Of a stretch of DNA of 40,820 bases, positions 1 to 9,400 are shown in pieces. The position numbers and the translations under genes were made by a program. Origin of the DNA: Pseudomonas fuscovaginae SE-1 (GTDB lineage Bacteria; Pseudomonadota; Gammaproteobacteria; Pseudomonadales; Pseudomonadaceae). Location: the NCBI RefSeq assembly GCF_000364705.1, contig NZ_AQOH01000003.1:1-40820 (forward strand), written 5' to 3'. The notes below the pieces were generated by a model. The model searched no databases and was not told the origin of the DNA. It worked only from the letters and a program-made list of their open reading frames with translations. Numbering within the stretch: position 1 is the stretch's first letter; each line of letters opens with the position of its first letter.

Positions 1-41
1 GCTCCGCGTGGGAATGCATCACCCGACGCTCCGCGTCACAG
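1..41. repeat. Partial Pseudomonas REP-like intergenic repeat
   Basis: The first bases look like the truncated end of a common Pseudomonas intergenic repeat, with a GCTCCGCGTGGGAATGCATC stretch followed by the perfect hairpin GACGC-TCC-GCGTC at 25-37. The matching left arm would lie outside the window. The family assignment is from memory of P. fluorescens-group intergenic repeats. The remaining bases up to 109 hold only the leader of the next gene. Confidence 0.6.
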
Positions 42-109
42 GGCATGTTTTCTATGCAATGAACCGGCTCATGGCTATCATGCGTGCCTCATTGTGAGGC
101 GAGATCTGC

Positions 110-1069
110 ATGCTGACCTTGTTAAAACTCCTGAAAGACGGCCGGTTTCATTCCGGGGAGGCGCTTGGGGCGGCGTTGGGCGTTAGTCGCAGTGCCGTGT
201 GGAAGCAGCTTCAGCAACTGGAGGCCGAACTCGGGCTGACGATCCACAAGGTCCGTGGTCGTGGCTATCAATTGGCCTCTCCCCTGGTCCTGCTCGATGA
301 GCAGGCAATTGCCGCGACCGGGTCTGTCCCCGCCTGGCCTGTACGCATTTACGACACCATTGACTCGACCAATGCCGAGGCGCTGCGGCTGGTCGAGCAG
401 GGTGTTCCTGCGCCTTTCATTGTTGTCGCCGAGCGGCAGACCTCCGGTCGCGGTCGCCGCGGGCGCCAGTGGGTCAGTCCGTTCGCGGAAAACATCTATT
501 ACAGCCTCCTGCTCAGGATCGATGGCGGCATGCGCCAGCTGGAGGGCTTGAGTCTTGTGGTGGGGCTGGCGGTTCTGCATGCCTTGCGTGAGCATGGGCT
601 CCCGGGGGCGGGGCTGAAGTGGCCGAACGACGTCCTGGTGGGGCGCAAGAAGATTGCCGGCATCCTGCTGGAGCTGGTCGGTGATCCGGCGGATGTCTGC
701 CACGTGGTGCTGGGTGTCGGTATCAACGCCAACATGCAGGTCGCGGAACAGATCGATCAGCCATGGACGTCCGTGCGGGCTGAAGTGGGGCGTCCGCTGG
801 ATCGCAATCGGTTGATCTCCTCTTTGGGTAAAAAGCTTCAGGAGTACCTGGAGCGGCATCGTGAGGCGGGGTTTGCCGCCATACAGGCGGAGTGGGAGCA
901 GAATCACCTCTGGCAGGGCCGGGAAGTCTCCCTGGTTGCCGGCGTCAATAGCATCGATGGCACTGTGCTGGGAATCGACCGGCAGGGTGCGCTGCGTCTG
1001 TCGGTCGACGGCGTCGAGAGGGTCTTCAGTGGCGGCGAGCTCAGCCTGAGGTTGCGCGATGATTCTTGA
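110..1069 (+). CDS. birA: Bifunctional biotin-[acetyl-CoA carboxylase] ligase / biotin operon repressor BirA
   Basis: Attaches biotin to the acetyl-CoA carboxylase carrier protein through biotinyl-AMP. The 319-residue protein has an N-terminal winged helix (about residues 1-60, containing [14 protein letters not shown]), so it probably also represses transcription. The catalytic domain carries the ATP/biotin loop [10 protein letters not shown], then KWPNDV and KIAGILLE, followed by a C-terminal SH3-like domain. Length fits two-domain BirA proteins such as that of E. coli (321 aa). The ATG at 110 places the HTH right at the N terminus as in the family. It overlaps coaX by 11 bases, indicating co-translation of two cofactor-metabolism genes. 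Confidence 0.96.
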   Translation: MLTLLKLLKDGRFHSGEALGAALGVSRSAVWKQLQQLEAELGLTIHKVRGRGYQLASPLVLLDEQAIAATGSVPAWPVRIYDTIDSTNAEALRLVEQGVPAPFIVVAERQTSGRGRRGRQWVSPFAENIYYSLLLRIDGGMRQLEGLSLVVGLAVLHALREHGLPGAGLKWPNDVLVGRKKIAGILLELVGDPADVCHVVLGVGINANMQVAEQIDQPWTSVRAEVGRPLDRNRLISSLGKKLQEYLERHREAGFAAIQAEWEQNHLWQGREVSLVAGVNSIDGTVLGIDRQGALRLSVDGVERVFSGGELSLRLRDDS

Positions 1070-1808
1070 GCTCGATTGCGGTAACAGCTTCATCAAGTGG
1101 CGCATTATCCAAACGAGTTGCCAGGATGTAATGGCCGGTGGTGTCGTTGACTCCGATCTGGCTCTGCTGCAGCGTTTGCGCGAAGTGCCTGGGCTCGCTC
1201 TGAAATGGTCTCGCCTGGTCAGTGTGCGCACCGAGGAAGAGACTCTGCGTCTGGTTGCTGCGCTTTCCGATGCCTTTGGGGTCGAGGTTGCGCGCGCGCG
1301 GCCTGCGGAGAAGATGGCGGGGCTGCGTAATGGATACAAGGAGCATGATCGGCTGGGCCTGGACCGATGGCTGGCGATGTTGGGCGGTTTCCAGCTGGCC
1401 GGTGGGCGATGCCTGGTGCTGGATCTCGGCACTGCGGTCACGGCCGACTTCATTGATGCGGATGGTTTGCATCTGGGCGGCTTCATTTGTCCTGGAATGC
1501 AGTTGATGCGTAACCAGTTGCGTACCCATACTCGACGCATCCGCTACGACGATGTGGCTGCCGAGCGTGCATTGACCAGCCTGGTTCCGGGGCGGGAAAC
1601 GGTCGAGGCGGTGGAGCGTGGCTGTCTGTTGATGCTGCGTGGTTTCATTCTGACCCAGCTGCAGCAGGCCCGAGAATACTGGGGGAGTGATTTCAAGGTG
1701 TTTCTCACCGGAGGCGATGCGCCGCTGGTCAGCGAGATGGTGCCTGACGCCCACTGGGCGCCAGACCTGGTATTTGTCGGCCTGGCGATAGCCTGCCCAT
1801 TGAGTTGA
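1059..1808 (+). CDS. coaX: Type III pantothenate kinase CoaX
   Basis: Phosphorylates pantothenate, the first step of coenzyme A synthesis. The 249-residue protein shows the type III hallmarks: the phosphate-binding motif DCGNSFIKW at the N terminus, GLDRWLAML near residue 104, [10 protein letters not shown] near 124, [11 protein letters not shown] near 140 and a C-terminal FLTGGDA. These are ASKHA-fold nucleotide-binding elements. Type III enzymes are typically insensitive to CoA feedback and need a monovalent cation (family knowledge). The ATG lies inside the end of birA, so both are read from one mRNA; the same pairing occurs in other pseudomonads. Confidence 0.95.
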   Translation: MILELDCGNSFIKWRIIQTSCQDVMAGGVVDSDLALLQRLREVPGLALKWSRLVSVRTEEETLRLVAALSDAFGVEVARARPAEKMAGLRNGYKEHDRLGLDRWLAMLGGFQLAGGRCLVLDLGTAVTADFIDADGLHLGGFICPGMQLMRNQLRTHTRRIRYDDVAAERALTSLVPGRETVEAVERGCLLMLRGFILTQLQQAREYWGSDFKVFLTGGDAPLVSEMVPDAHWAPDLVFVGLAIACPLS

Positions 1809-1815
1809 GGTTTCT

Positions 1816-2262
1816 ATGCGTTGGTTGTTTCTGCTGTTGCTGGTGCTCAATGGTGTCTATTACGTCTGGCACCAGCAGGAAGCCCCCCTGAAGGCGAAGG
1901 AGGTGGCTCCCTTGTCGCTCTACCGCAGTGCCCACCAGGATATCCAGTTGCTGAGCGAGTCGGATAACGCCGCCGCCCGCAAGACAGCGGCGAAGGACCA
2001 GGAGAGTGAGTCCGAGTGCCTTTACCTGGGCGGCGTACCGCGCCAGGAGACCGCTCAGTCGATCCTGCAGCGTCTGCAGGGGATGGATATCAAGGCGCGC
2101 GTACAGCGTGTGAACGTTTCCGACGCACCTGGCTATTGGGTGCGTATCGCCCCCGAGAGCCGGCGTTCGCTGGACGATGCGCAGCTGCAGAATCTTGCTA
2201 AGGAATTCAATGAGTTAAAACATAAAATAATGTTGTGCGAGGGTATTGCAGGTGTCGAATAG
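1816..2262 (+). CDS. Small SPOR-domain membrane protein
   Basis: A 148-residue protein with one N-terminal hydrophobic segment (about residues 2-18) serving as membrane anchor or uncleaved signal, a polar linker, and a SPOR-like region from about residue 65 to the end (LYLGGVPRQETAQSILQRL, then GYWVRIAP). SPOR domains usually bind septal peptidoglycan lacking stem peptides, so a cell-envelope or division role is possible but not shown. GAGG precedes the ATG. It follows coaX by 7 bases and is likely its operon partner. A promoter (2246-2274) begins inside its last codons. Confidence 0.8.
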   Translation: MRWLFLLLLVLNGVYYVWHQQEAPLKAKEVAPLSLYRSAHQDIQLLSESDNAAARKTAAKDQESESECLYLGGVPRQETAQSILQRLQGMDIKARVQRVNVSDAPGYWVRIAPESRRSLDDAQLQNLAKEFNELKHKIMLCEGIAGVE

Positions 2263-2274
2263 TTTGCATAGAAT
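2246..2274 (+). promoter_or_regulatory. Promoter P1 upstream of the tRNA cluster
   Basis: TTGCAG (2246-2251), 17-base spacer, TAGAAT (2269-2274), followed by a GC-only discriminator GGCGCCCGC. It overlaps the end of the SPOR gene and would drive a leader of about 120 bases into tRNA-Tyr. The GC-rich discriminator resembles those of stringently controlled stable-RNA promoters. Confidence 0.55.
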
Positions 2275-2364
2275 GGCGCCCGCTCCGCAGCGAAGACCTC
2301 TTGAGGGATTAGTCACGAAGCAGCGTCAATGCAACTAACCTCATAATTTTAAATGAGAAATTGC

Positions 2365-2392
2365 TTGACAGAGGTTCAGCATGATGTAGAAT
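2365..2392 (+). promoter_or_regulatory. Promoter P2 immediately upstream of tRNA-Tyr
   Basis: Consensus TTGACA (2365-2370), 16-base spacer, TAGAAT (2387-2392) and the discriminator GCGCC. The AT-rich stretch at about 2342-2363 could act as an UP element. Transcription would begin about 5 bases before the mature tRNA-Tyr. This is the strongest candidate promoter for the Tyr-Gly-Thr tRNA transcript. Confidence 0.8.
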
Positions 2393-2404
2393 GCGCCTCA
2401 CATT

Positions 2405-2489
2405 GGAGGGGTTCCCGAGCGGCCAAAGGGATCAGACTGTAAATCTGACGTCTCAGACTTCGAAGGTTCGAATCCTTCTCCCTCCACCA
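2405..2489 (+). tRNA. tRNA-Tyr (anticodon GTA)
   Basis: An 85-base type II tRNA with a long variable arm. The acceptor GGAGGGG pairs with TCCCTCC, the anticodon loop holds GTA in GACTGTAAATC, the T arm contains GGTTCGAATCC and CCA is encoded. First tRNA of a Tyr-Gly-Thr cluster. Confidence 0.97.
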
Positions 2490-2515
2490 TAATTTCAGCG
2501 GAAGCAGCAGGCTCC

Positions 2516-2589
<74 letters not shown>

Positions 2590-2615
2590 AGTTTGCTGAT
2601 TTTGCAAAGTGTTTC

Positions 2616-2691
2616 GCTCTTGTAGCTCAGTTGGTAGAGCACACCCTTGGTAAGGGTGAGGTCAGCGGTTCAAATCCGCTCAAGAGCTCCA
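2616..2691 (+). tRNA. tRNA-Thr (anticodon GGT)
   Basis: A 76-base tRNA. The acceptor GCTCTTG pairs with CAAGAGC, the anticodon loop TTGGTAA gives GGT, the T arm contains GGTTCAAATCC and CCA is encoded. A terminator follows 7 bases later, where several other pseudomonads have a tuf gene. Confidence 0.97.
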
Positions 2692-2698
2692 TACAGAC

Positions 2699-2730
2699 AA
2701 GGCGGATATGCAAATATCCGCCTTTGTTTT
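2699..2730 (+). terminator. Intrinsic terminator of the Tyr-Gly-Thr tRNA transcript
   Basis: Perfect 11-bp stem AAGGCGGATAT / ATATCCGCCTT with loop GCAA, running into TTTGTTTT. It closes the tRNA transcript before the promoter of tRNA-Trp. Confidence 0.85.
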
Positions 2731-2745
2731 AAGTGGTTGTAGTTG

Positions 2746-2774
2746 TTGCAATGTCTCTGTCTGGTCGGCATAAT
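2746..2774 (+). promoter_or_regulatory. Promoter for tRNA-Trp-secE-nusG
   Basis: TTGCAA (2746-2751), 17-base spacer, CATAAT (2769-2774), then the GC-rich GGTCGGCC. It sits between the tRNA-Thr terminator and tRNA-Trp, so tRNA-Trp, secE and nusG probably form one transcript. Confidence 0.65.
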
Positions 2775-2795
2775 GGTCGGCCTGATTCAAGTTTT

Positions 2796-2871
2796 AGGTC
2801 AGTAGCTCAATTGGCAGAGCGACGGTCTCCAAAACCGTAGGTTGGGGGTTCGATTCCCTCCTGACCTGCCA
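2796..2871 (+). tRNA. tRNA-Trp (anticodon CCA)
   Basis: A 76-base tRNA. The acceptor AGGTCAG pairs with CTGACCT, the anticodon loop CTCCAAA gives CCA, the T arm contains GGTTCGATTCC and CCA is encoded. It precedes secE by 45 bases, the usual gammaproteobacterial arrangement. Confidence 0.97.
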
Positions 2872-2916
2872 GATTCACTCGATGTGTCTGGCTTTCTTCT
2901 CACAGGATCCTCGTAG

Positions 2917-3285
2917 ATGACCACCAACACTGAAGCCCAAGGCTCTCGCTTAGATCTTCTCAAGTGGCTCGTTGTAGTCGCGCTGGTGGTTGTTGGTGTC
3001 GTGGGTAACCAGTATTACGCTGGTTCGCCAATCCTGTATCGCGTACTTGCGCTGCTCGTCATTGCTGCTGTCGCTGCCTATGTGGGTTTGCAGACTGCCA
3101 AGGGCAAGTCGTTCTTCGTATTGCTCAAGGAAGCCCGCACCGAGATTCGTAAAGTCGTATGGCCGACTCGCCAAGAAACCACGCAGACCACGCTGATTGT
3201 CGTGGCTGTGGTCCTGGTTATGGCGCTGCTGCTGTGGGGTCTCGACTCCCTGCTCGGCTGGATTGTTTCCTTGATTGTTGGCTAA
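2917..3285 (+). CDS. secE: Preprotein translocase subunit SecE
   Basis: Inner-membrane clamp of the SecYEG channel. The 122-residue protein has three hydrophobic segments (about residues 14-34, 40-58 and 91-120), the long form found in gammaproteobacteria; many other bacteria have only the last. The conserved cytoplasmic amphipathic stretch ARTEIRKVVWPTRQET precedes the third segment. It is 9 bases from nusG, the near-universal pairing. Its partner SecY is encoded at 28718. Confidence 0.97.
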   Translation: MTTNTEAQGSRLDLLKWLVVVALVVVGVVGNQYYAGSPILYRVLALLVIAAVAAYVGLQTAKGKSFFVLLKEARTEIRKVVWPTRQETTQTTLIVVAVVLVMALLLWGLDSLLGWIVSLIVG

Positions 3286-3294
3286 GGGTGTCCC

Positions 3295-3828
3295 GTGGCT
3301 AAGCGTTGGTACGTTGTGCATGCTTACTCCGGTTACGAGAAGCATGTCATGCGCTCGTTGATCGAGCGAGTAAAGCTGGCAGGCATGGAAGATGGCTTCG
3401 GCGAAATTCTGGTCCCTACTGAAGAAGTAGTGGAAATGCGTAATGGCCAGAAGCGCAAGAGCGAGCGCAAGTTCTTCCCTGGCTACGTGCTGGTACAGAT
3501 GGATATGAACGAGGGTACTTGGCACTTGGTCAAGGATACTCCTCGGGTGATGGGCTTCATTGGTGGTACTGCCGACAAGCCTGCGCCAATTACCGACAAA
3601 GAGGCCGAGGCCATTCTGCGTCGCGTCGCTGATGGTAGCGACAAGCCCAAGCCGAAGACGCTTTTCGAGCCGGGCGAAGTGGTGCGTGTTACCGACGGTC
3701 CGTTCGCAGATTTCAACGGTACGGTCGAAGAGGTCAACTACGAAAAGAGCCGGATTCAGGTCGCGGTGCTCATTTTCGGTCGCTCTACTCCGGTGGAGCT
3801 GGAGTTCAGCCAGGTCGAGAAGGTCTAG
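3295..3828 (+). CDS. nusG: Transcription termination/antitermination factor NusG
   Basis: Binds RNA polymerase and links it to Rho or to ribosomal S10. The 177-residue protein has the NGN domain (about 1-120, starting [17 protein letters not shown]) and a C-terminal KOW domain (about 125-177, with [20 protein letters not shown]). The start is GTG at 3295, immediately before the conserved AKRWYV. Its partners here include RNA polymerase subunits and S10 (rpsJ, 19487). A hairpin terminator follows. Confidence 0.97.
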   Translation: MAKRWYVVHAYSGYEKHVMRSLIERVKLAGMEDGFGEILVPTEEVVEMRNGQKRKSERKFFPGYVLVQMDMNEGTWHLVKDTPRVMGFIGGTADKPAPITDKEAEAILRRVADGSDKPKPKTLFEPGEVVRVTDGPFADFNGTVEEVNYEKSRIQVAVLIFGRSTPVELEFSQVEKV

Positions 3829-3843
3829 CTGGGCAAGCATCCC

Positions 3844-3873
3844 AACCCCACAGTCTTAGGCTGTGGGGTTTTG
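3844..3873 (+). terminator. Terminator between nusG and rplK
   Basis: Stem AACCCCACAG / CTGTGGGGTT with a 7-base loop, followed by TTTTG counting the last stem bases. It separates secE-nusG from the L11 operon. No convincing -35/-10 pair was found between it and rplK, so it may be leaky rather than absolute. Confidence 0.8.
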
Positions 3874-3943
3874 TCGTCACTGGGATAAAACGCAAGTCAT
3901 CCGGGGAGCCATCTGGCGTTCGTACCCGATTTTGGAGTAGCTC

Positions 3944-4375
3944 ATGGCTAAGAAGATTCAGGCTTACATCAAGCTGCAAGTTAAGGCCGGCCAGGCCAAC
4001 CCAAGCCCACCCGTTGGTCCAGCACTGGGTCAGCATGGTGTGAACATCATGGAATTCTGCAAGGCTTTCAACGCCCGTACCCAGGGTCAGGAAGCAGGTC
4101 TGCCGACTCCAGTGATCATCACTGTCTACAGTGACCGCAGCTTCACTTTCGAAACCAAGTCCACCCCGGCTTCGGTTCTGCTGAAAAAGGCCGCCGGCCT
4201 GACCAGCGGTTCCGCTCGTCCGAACACCGTTAAGGTTGGCACCGTTACCCGTGCTCAGCTGGAAGAGATCGCGAAAACCAAAAACGCTGATCTGACTGCA
4301 GCTGACCTGGATGCAGCCGTGCGTACCATCGCCGGTTCTGCTCGTAGCATGGGCCTTAACGTGGAGGGTGTGTAA
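3944..4375 (+). CDS. rplK: 50S ribosomal protein L11
   Basis: Binds the GTPase-associated region of 23S rRNA and is needed for RelA activation. The 143-residue protein has the conserved N terminus [30 protein letters not shown], split here only by a short lead, and the C-terminal RNA-binding [19 protein letters not shown] precedes the ATG. The stop overlaps the rplA start by one base (TAATG), indicating translational coupling. Family knowledge: L1 often represses this operon by binding its mRNA; I could not locate that site with confidence. Confidence 0.97.
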   Translation: MAKKIQAYIKLQVKAGQANPSPPVGPALGQHGVNIMEFCKAFNARTQGQEAGLPTPVIITVYSDRSFTFETKSTPASVLLKKAAGLTSGSARPNTVKVGTVTRAQLEEIAKTKNADLTAADLDAAVRTIAGSARSMGLNVEGV

Positions 4376-5070
4376 TGGCTAAGCTGACCAAGCGCCAAAA
4401 GGCTATTGCCGGCAAAATCGAAGCAGGCAAGGCCTACAGCTTTGTAGACGCCGCTGCTCTGTTGACCGAGCTGTCGACTGTCAAGTTCAGCGAGTCCTTT
4501 GACGTTGCTGTAAACCTGGGCGTTGACCCACGTAAATCCGACCAGGTCGTACGTAGCGCTACCGTGCTGCCACATGGCACCGGCAAAACCGTTCGCGTTG
4601 CCGTGTTCACCCAGGGGCCGGCTGCTGAAGCCGCTCTGGCTGCCGGCGCCGACCGCGTTGGCATGGACGACCTGGCTGCCGAAATGAAAGGCGGCGACCT
4701 GAACTACGACGTGGTCATTGCCTCTCCGGATGCAATGCGCGTTGTGGGTCAGTTGGGTCAGGTTCTGGGTCCACGTGGCCTGATGCCTAACCCGAAAGTC
4801 GGTACCGTAACTCCTGACGTCGCTTCCGCCGTCAAGAACGCCAAGGCCGGTCAGGTTCGCTACCGCACCGACAAGAACGGTATCATCCACACCTCCGTTG
4901 GCAAGATCGGTTTCGACGCCGTCAAGCTGAAGGAAAACGTTGAAGCCCTGATCGCTGACCTGAAGCGTATCAAACCAGCTTCGGCGAAAGGTATCTACGT
5001 CAAGCGCGTTACCCTGAGCACCACCATGGGCCCAGGCCTGGTCATCGACCAAAGCTCGCTGGACGCGTAA
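4375..5070 (+). CDS. rplA: 50S ribosomal protein L1
   Basis: Forms the mobile L1 stalk at the ribosomal E site. The 231-residue protein matches the usual length and contains [15 protein letters not shown], the signature [15 protein letters not shown] and the C-terminal STTMGPG. It shares one base with the rplK stop codon. In E. coli L1 is also a translational repressor of the L11 operon. Confidence 0.97.
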   Translation: MAKLTKRQKAIAGKIEAGKAYSFVDAAALLTELSTVKFSESFDVAVNLGVDPRKSDQVVRSATVLPHGTGKTVRVAVFTQGPAAEAALAAGADRVGMDDLAAEMKGGDLNYDVVIASPDAMRVVGQLGQVLGPRGLMPNPKVGTVTPDVASAVKNAKAGQVRYRTDKNGIIHTSVGKIGFDAVKLKENVEALIADLKRIKPASAKGIYVKRVTLSTTMGPGLVIDQSSLDA

Positions 5071-5268
5071 CACACGCGTGGGTGCAAGCGATTGCACCCA
5101 TTGAAAAATTGGGGTCCCTGCCTGGCGGGGGCTATCCAAGACCGTAGGCGGCGCAAGCCTTAAACCCCAAGCCTACGCAGATGGTGCTCCCGGTTCCTTA
5201 CCGAATCAGACACCAAAACGACATCAGGCTCTGGCCTGGTGAAACGGTAACAAGCAGGAGTTAAACCC
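5071..5268 (+). promoter_or_regulatory. L10-type leader (autoregulatory mRNA structure) before rplJ
   Basis: This 198-base gap resembles the L10(L12)4 mRNA target of other bacteria. The core at about 5140-5185 (GACCGTAGGCGGCGCAAG ... CCTACGCAGATGGT) parallels the E. coli rplJ leader core as I remember it. Upstream, 5079-5100 is a perfect 9-bp hairpin with a GCGA loop. AGGAGTTAAACCC precedes the GTG start of rplJ. In the family, L10 complexed with L7/L12 binds here to repress rplJL translation. Confidence 0.75.
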
Positions 5269-5769
5269 GTGGCAATTAATCTCGAAGACAAGAAGGCCAT
5301 CGTCGCTGAAGTCAACGAGGCTGCCAAAGTCGCTCTGTCCGCTGTCGTGGCCGATGCCCGTGGCGTAACAGTAGGCGCAATGACCGGACTCCGTAAAGAG
5401 GCTCGTGAAGCTGGCGTATACGTACGTGTCGTACGTAACACCCTGCTCAAGCGCGCCGTTGCCGACACTCAATACAGTGTCCTCAACGACGTGTTCACCG
5501 GCCCGACCCTGATCGCGTTCTCCAACGAACATCCGGGCGCTGCTGCCCGTATCTTCAAAGAGTTCGCCAAGGGTCAGGACAAGTTCGAGATCAAGGCAGC
5601 TGCGTTCGAGGGCAAGTTCCTCGCAGCCAATCAGATCGACGTACTGGCAACTCTGCCGACCCGCGACGAAGCAATCGCACAGCTGATGAGCGTGATTCAA
5701 GGCGCTACCAGCAAGCTGGCTCGTACTCTGGCGGCAATTCGCGACCAGAAGGAAGCGGCTGCAGCCTGA
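5269..5769 (+). CDS. rplJ: 50S ribosomal protein L10
   Basis: Anchors the L7/L12 dimers to the ribosome and, with them, represses its own mRNA. The 166-residue protein starts with the conserved [13 protein letters not shown] and contains [21 protein letters not shown] and [13 protein letters not shown]. The C-terminal helix that binds L7/L12 ends in Ala-rich sequence. The start is GTG, with AGGAG upstream. Followed after 79 bases by rplL. Confidence 0.97.
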   Translation: MAINLEDKKAIVAEVNEAAKVALSAVVADARGVTVGAMTGLRKEAREAGVYVRVVRNTLLKRAVADTQYSVLNDVFTGPTLIAFSNEHPGAAARIFKEFAKGQDKFEIKAAAFEGKFLAANQIDVLATLPTRDEAIAQLMSVIQGATSKLARTLAAIRDQKEAAAA

Positions 5770-5848
5770 GGCTGAGCACTTCATCTCTCGCGTATTTTTG
5801 TTTATTTCGATGGCCTTGCAGGCTGTCCCCCAATTCAGGAATTGAGTC

Positions 5849-6217
5849 ATGTCTCTGACTAACGAACAAATCATCGAAGCGATCGGCCAGAAATCCGTAG
5901 TGGAAATCGTTGAGCTGATCAAGGCGATGGAAGAAACCTTCGGCGTTACCGCTGCTGCCGCTGTTGCCGCTGGCCCAGCTGTTGCTGCCGCTGCTGCTGA
6001 AGAGCAAACCGAGTTCAACGTTGTCCTGGTTGAAGCTGGCGACAAGAAAGTCAACGTCATCAAGGCTGTTCGTGAACTGACCGGTCTGGGCCTGAAAGAA
6101 GCCAAAGAGAAAGTTGACGGCGCTCCTCAGGTCGTTGCTGAAGGCGTTTCGAAAGAAGCTGCTGAAGACGCCAAGAAGAAGCTGGAAGAAGCAGGCGCCA
6201 AAGTCGAGCTCAAGTAA
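5849..6217 (+). CDS. rplL: 50S ribosomal protein L7/L12
   Basis: Multi-copy stalk protein that recruits translational GTPases. The 122-residue protein has an N-terminal dimerisation domain (about 1-32), an Ala-rich flexible hinge (about 36-52) and a C-terminal factor-binding domain with [20 protein letters not shown]. The hinge is encoded by a GCT-rich, nearly repetitive tract. A hairpin attenuator follows before rpoB. Confidence 0.97.
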   Translation: MSLTNEQIIEAIGQKSVVEIVELIKAMEETFGVTAAAAVAAGPAVAAAAAEEQTEFNVVLVEAGDKKVNVIKAVRELTGLGLKEAKEKVDGAPQVVAEGVSKEAAEDAKKKLEEAGAKVELK

Positions 6218-6263
6218 GCTCAGACCTTGCGTCTTTGGCCCAAGCGTTAAGCGAAAGGCTGAT

Positions 6264-6292
6264 GGCTGGTGGCTTTTGCCACCGGCCTTTTT
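6264..6292 (+). terminator. rplL-rpoB attenuator (leaky terminator)
   Basis: A 10-bp stem GGCTGGTGGC / GCCACCGGCC with a TTTT loop and one G-U pair, followed by TTTTT. No strong promoter is visible between it and rpoB. It most likely reduces read-through from the abundant L10/L12 transcript into rpoBC, as known for the E. coli operon. Confidence 0.75.
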
Positions 6293-6354
6293 CCGTTATT
6301 GGCGGCCGGCTCGGTCGGCGCCTCTAACGTGCTTCACCCACCCGAGGCGGTGGC

Positions 6355-6405
6355 GCAGACCAAGGGGTCTGCAAGATTTTCTGGCTGCTCCCGTCGGGAG
6401 AAGCC
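6355..6405 (+). other. Two hairpins in the rplL-rpoB spacer (possible RNA processing site)
   Basis: Stem GCAGACC / GGTCTGC with loop AAGG (6355-6372) and compound stem GGCT-CTCCC / GGGAG-AGCC (6383-6405). Neither is followed by a T run. E. coli has an RNase III site in the equivalent spacer, so processing is a reasonable inference. The rest of the 220-base gap holds nothing else I can identify. Confidence 0.4.
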
Positions 6406-6437
6406 AAACAAGCAGGTGACCAAGCTGGGGAACGCTG

Positions 6438-9400
6438 ATGGCTTACTCATATACTGAGAAAAAACGTATCCGCAAGGACTTTAGCAAGTTGCCGGACGTC
6501 ATGGACGTACCGTACCTCCTGGCTATCCAGCTGGATTCGTATCGCGAATTCTTGCAGGCGGGCGCGACCAAGGACCAGTTCCGTGACGTCGGTCTGCATG
6601 CGGCCTTCAAATCCGTTTTCCCGATCATCAGCTACTCCGGCAACGCTGCTCTGGAGTACGTTGGCTATCGTTTGGGCGAACCGGCCTTTGACGTCAAGGA
6701 ATGCGTATTGCGCGGTGTGACCTACGCGGTTCCGCTGCGGGTGAAAGTGCGCCTGATCATTTTCGACAAAGAATCGTCGAACAAAGCGATCAAGGACATC
6801 AAAGAGCAAGAAGTCTACATGGGTGAAATCCCCCTGATGACTGAGAACGGTACCTTCGTTATCAACGGTACCGAGCGCGTAATCGTTTCCCAGCTGCACC
6901 GTTCCCCGGGCGTGTTCTTCGACCACGACCGCGGCAAGACGCACAGCTCCGGCAAACTGCTGTACTCGGCTCGCATCATTCCTTACCGCGGTTCGTGGCT
7001 GGACTTCGAGTTCGACCCGAAAGACTGCGTGTTCGTGCGTATCGACCGTCGTCGCAAGCTGCCAGCTTCCGTGCTGCTGCGCGCGCTGGGCTACAGCACC
7101 GAAGAAGTCCTCGACGCCTTCTACACCACCAACGTCTTCCACGTTAAGGGCGAGAGCCTGAGCCTGGAGCTGGTGCCTCAGCGCCTGCGCGGTGAGATCG
7201 CTGTTCTCGACATCCAGGATGGCAACGGCAAGGTTATTGTCGAGCAGGGCCGTCGTATCACCGCTCGTCACATCAACCAGCTCGAAAAAGCCGGTGTCAA
7301 GGAGCTGGAAGTACCGCTGGACTACGTCATCGGCCGTACGACCGCCAAGGCTATCGTGCACCCGGCCACCGGTGAAATCCTGGCCGAATGCAACACCGAG
7401 CTGAGCACCGAGCTGCTGGCCAAGATGGCCAAGGCCCAGGTCGTTCGCATCGAGACGCTTTACACCAACGACATCGACTGCGGTCCGTTCATCTCCGATA
7501 CCCTGAAGATCGACTCCACCAGCAACCAACTGGAAGCGCTGGTCGAGATCTATCGCATGATGCGTCCTGGCGAGCCGCCAACCAAGGATGCCGCCGAGAC
7601 CCTGTTCAACAACCTGTTCTTCAGCGCCGAGCGTTACGACCTGTCCGCCGTGGGCCGCATGAAGTTCAACCGTCGTATCGGTCGCACCGAGATCGAAGGT
7701 TCGGGCGTGTTGTGCAAGGAAGATATCGTCGAGGTTCTCAAGACCCTGGTCGACATCCGTAACGGCAAAGGCATCGTCGACGACATCGATCACCTGGGTA
7801 ACCGTCGCGTGCGTTGCGTCGGCGAGATGGCCGAGAACCAGTTCCGCGTTGGCCTGGTGCGTGTGGAGCGCGCGGTCAAGGAACGCCTGTCCATGGCCGA
7901 AAGCGAAGGCCTGATGCCGCAAGACCTGATCAACGCCAAGCCAGTGGCCGCGGCGGTGAAGGAGTTCTTCGGTTCCAGCCAGCTGTCGCAGTTCATGGAC
8001 CAGAACAACCCGCTCTCCGAGATCACCCACAAGCGTCGTGTCTCCGCACTCGGCCCAGGTGGTCTGACCCGTGAGCGTGCTGGCTTCGAAGTTCGTGACG
8101 TACACCCGACCCACTACGGTCGCGTATGCCCGATCGAAACCCCTGAAGGTCCGAACATCGGTCTGATCAACTCCCTGGCGGCCTATGCCCGCACCAACCA
8201 GTACGGCTTCCTGGAAAGCCCGTATCGCGTGGTGAAAGAGGGTGTGGTGACCGACGATATCGTGTTCCTGTCCGCTATCGAAGAAGCCGATCACGTGATC
8301 GCGCAGGCTTCGGCGACCATGAACGAACAGAAAGTGCTGGTCGACGAGCTGGTAGCCGTTCGTCACCTGAACGAATTCACCGTCAAGGCGCCGGAAGACG
8401 TCACCCTGATGGACGTTTCGCCGAAGCAGGTAGTTTCGGTCGCTGCGTCGCTGATTCCGTTCCTCGAGCACGACGACGCCAACCGTGCGTTGATGGGTTC
8501 GAACATGCAGCGTCAGGCTGTACCTACCCTGCGTGCCGACAAGCCGCTGGTCGGTACCGGTATGGAGCGCAACGTTGCCCGTGACTCCGGCGTTTGCGTC
8601 GTGGCTCGTCGTGGCGGCGTGATCGACTCCGTCGATGCCAGCCGTATCGTGGTTCGTGTTGCCGATGACGAAGTTGAGCCGGGCGAAGCCGGTGTCGACA
8701 TCTACAACCTGACCAAATACACCCGCTCGAACCAGAACACCTGCATCAACCAGCGTCCGCTGGTGAGCAAGGGTGATCGCGTTCAGCGTAGCGACATCAT
8801 GGCCGACGGCCCGTCCACCGACATGGGTGAGCTGGCTCTGGGTCAGAACATGCGCATCGCCTTCATGGCGTGGAACGGCTTCAACTTCGAAGACTCCATC
8901 TGCCTGTCGGAACGCGTTGTTCAGGAAGACCGCTTCACCACGATCCACATCCAGGAACTGACCTGTGTGGCCCGTGACACCAAGCTCGGCCCAGAAGAGA
9001 TCACCGCGGACATCCCGAACGTGGGTGAGGCTGCGCTGAACAAGCTGGACGAAGCCGGTATCGTCTACGTCGGTGCCGAAGTCGGCCCGGGCGACATCCT
9101 GGTCGGCAAGGTCACTCCGAAAGGCGAGACCCAGCTGACGCCGGAAGAAAAACTGCTGCGCGCGATCTTCGGTGAGAAGGCCAGCGACGTTAAGGACACC
9201 TCCCTGCGCGTGCCAACCGGCACCAAGGGTACCGTCATCGACGTCCAGGTCTTCACCCGTGATGGCGTCGAGCGCGACAGCCGTGCCCTGTCCATCGAGA
9301 AGAGCCAGCTCGACGAGATCCGCAAGGACCTCAACGAGGAGTTCCGCATCGTTGAAGGCGCGACCTTCGAGCGTCTGCGCTCCGCCCTGGTCGGCCACAC

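Noticed and set aside
3874..3943. A separate promoter and L1-binding site upstream of rplK
   Set aside because: GATAAA is present at 3884 but no -35 lies at a workable distance, and I could not identify an L1 target with confidence.
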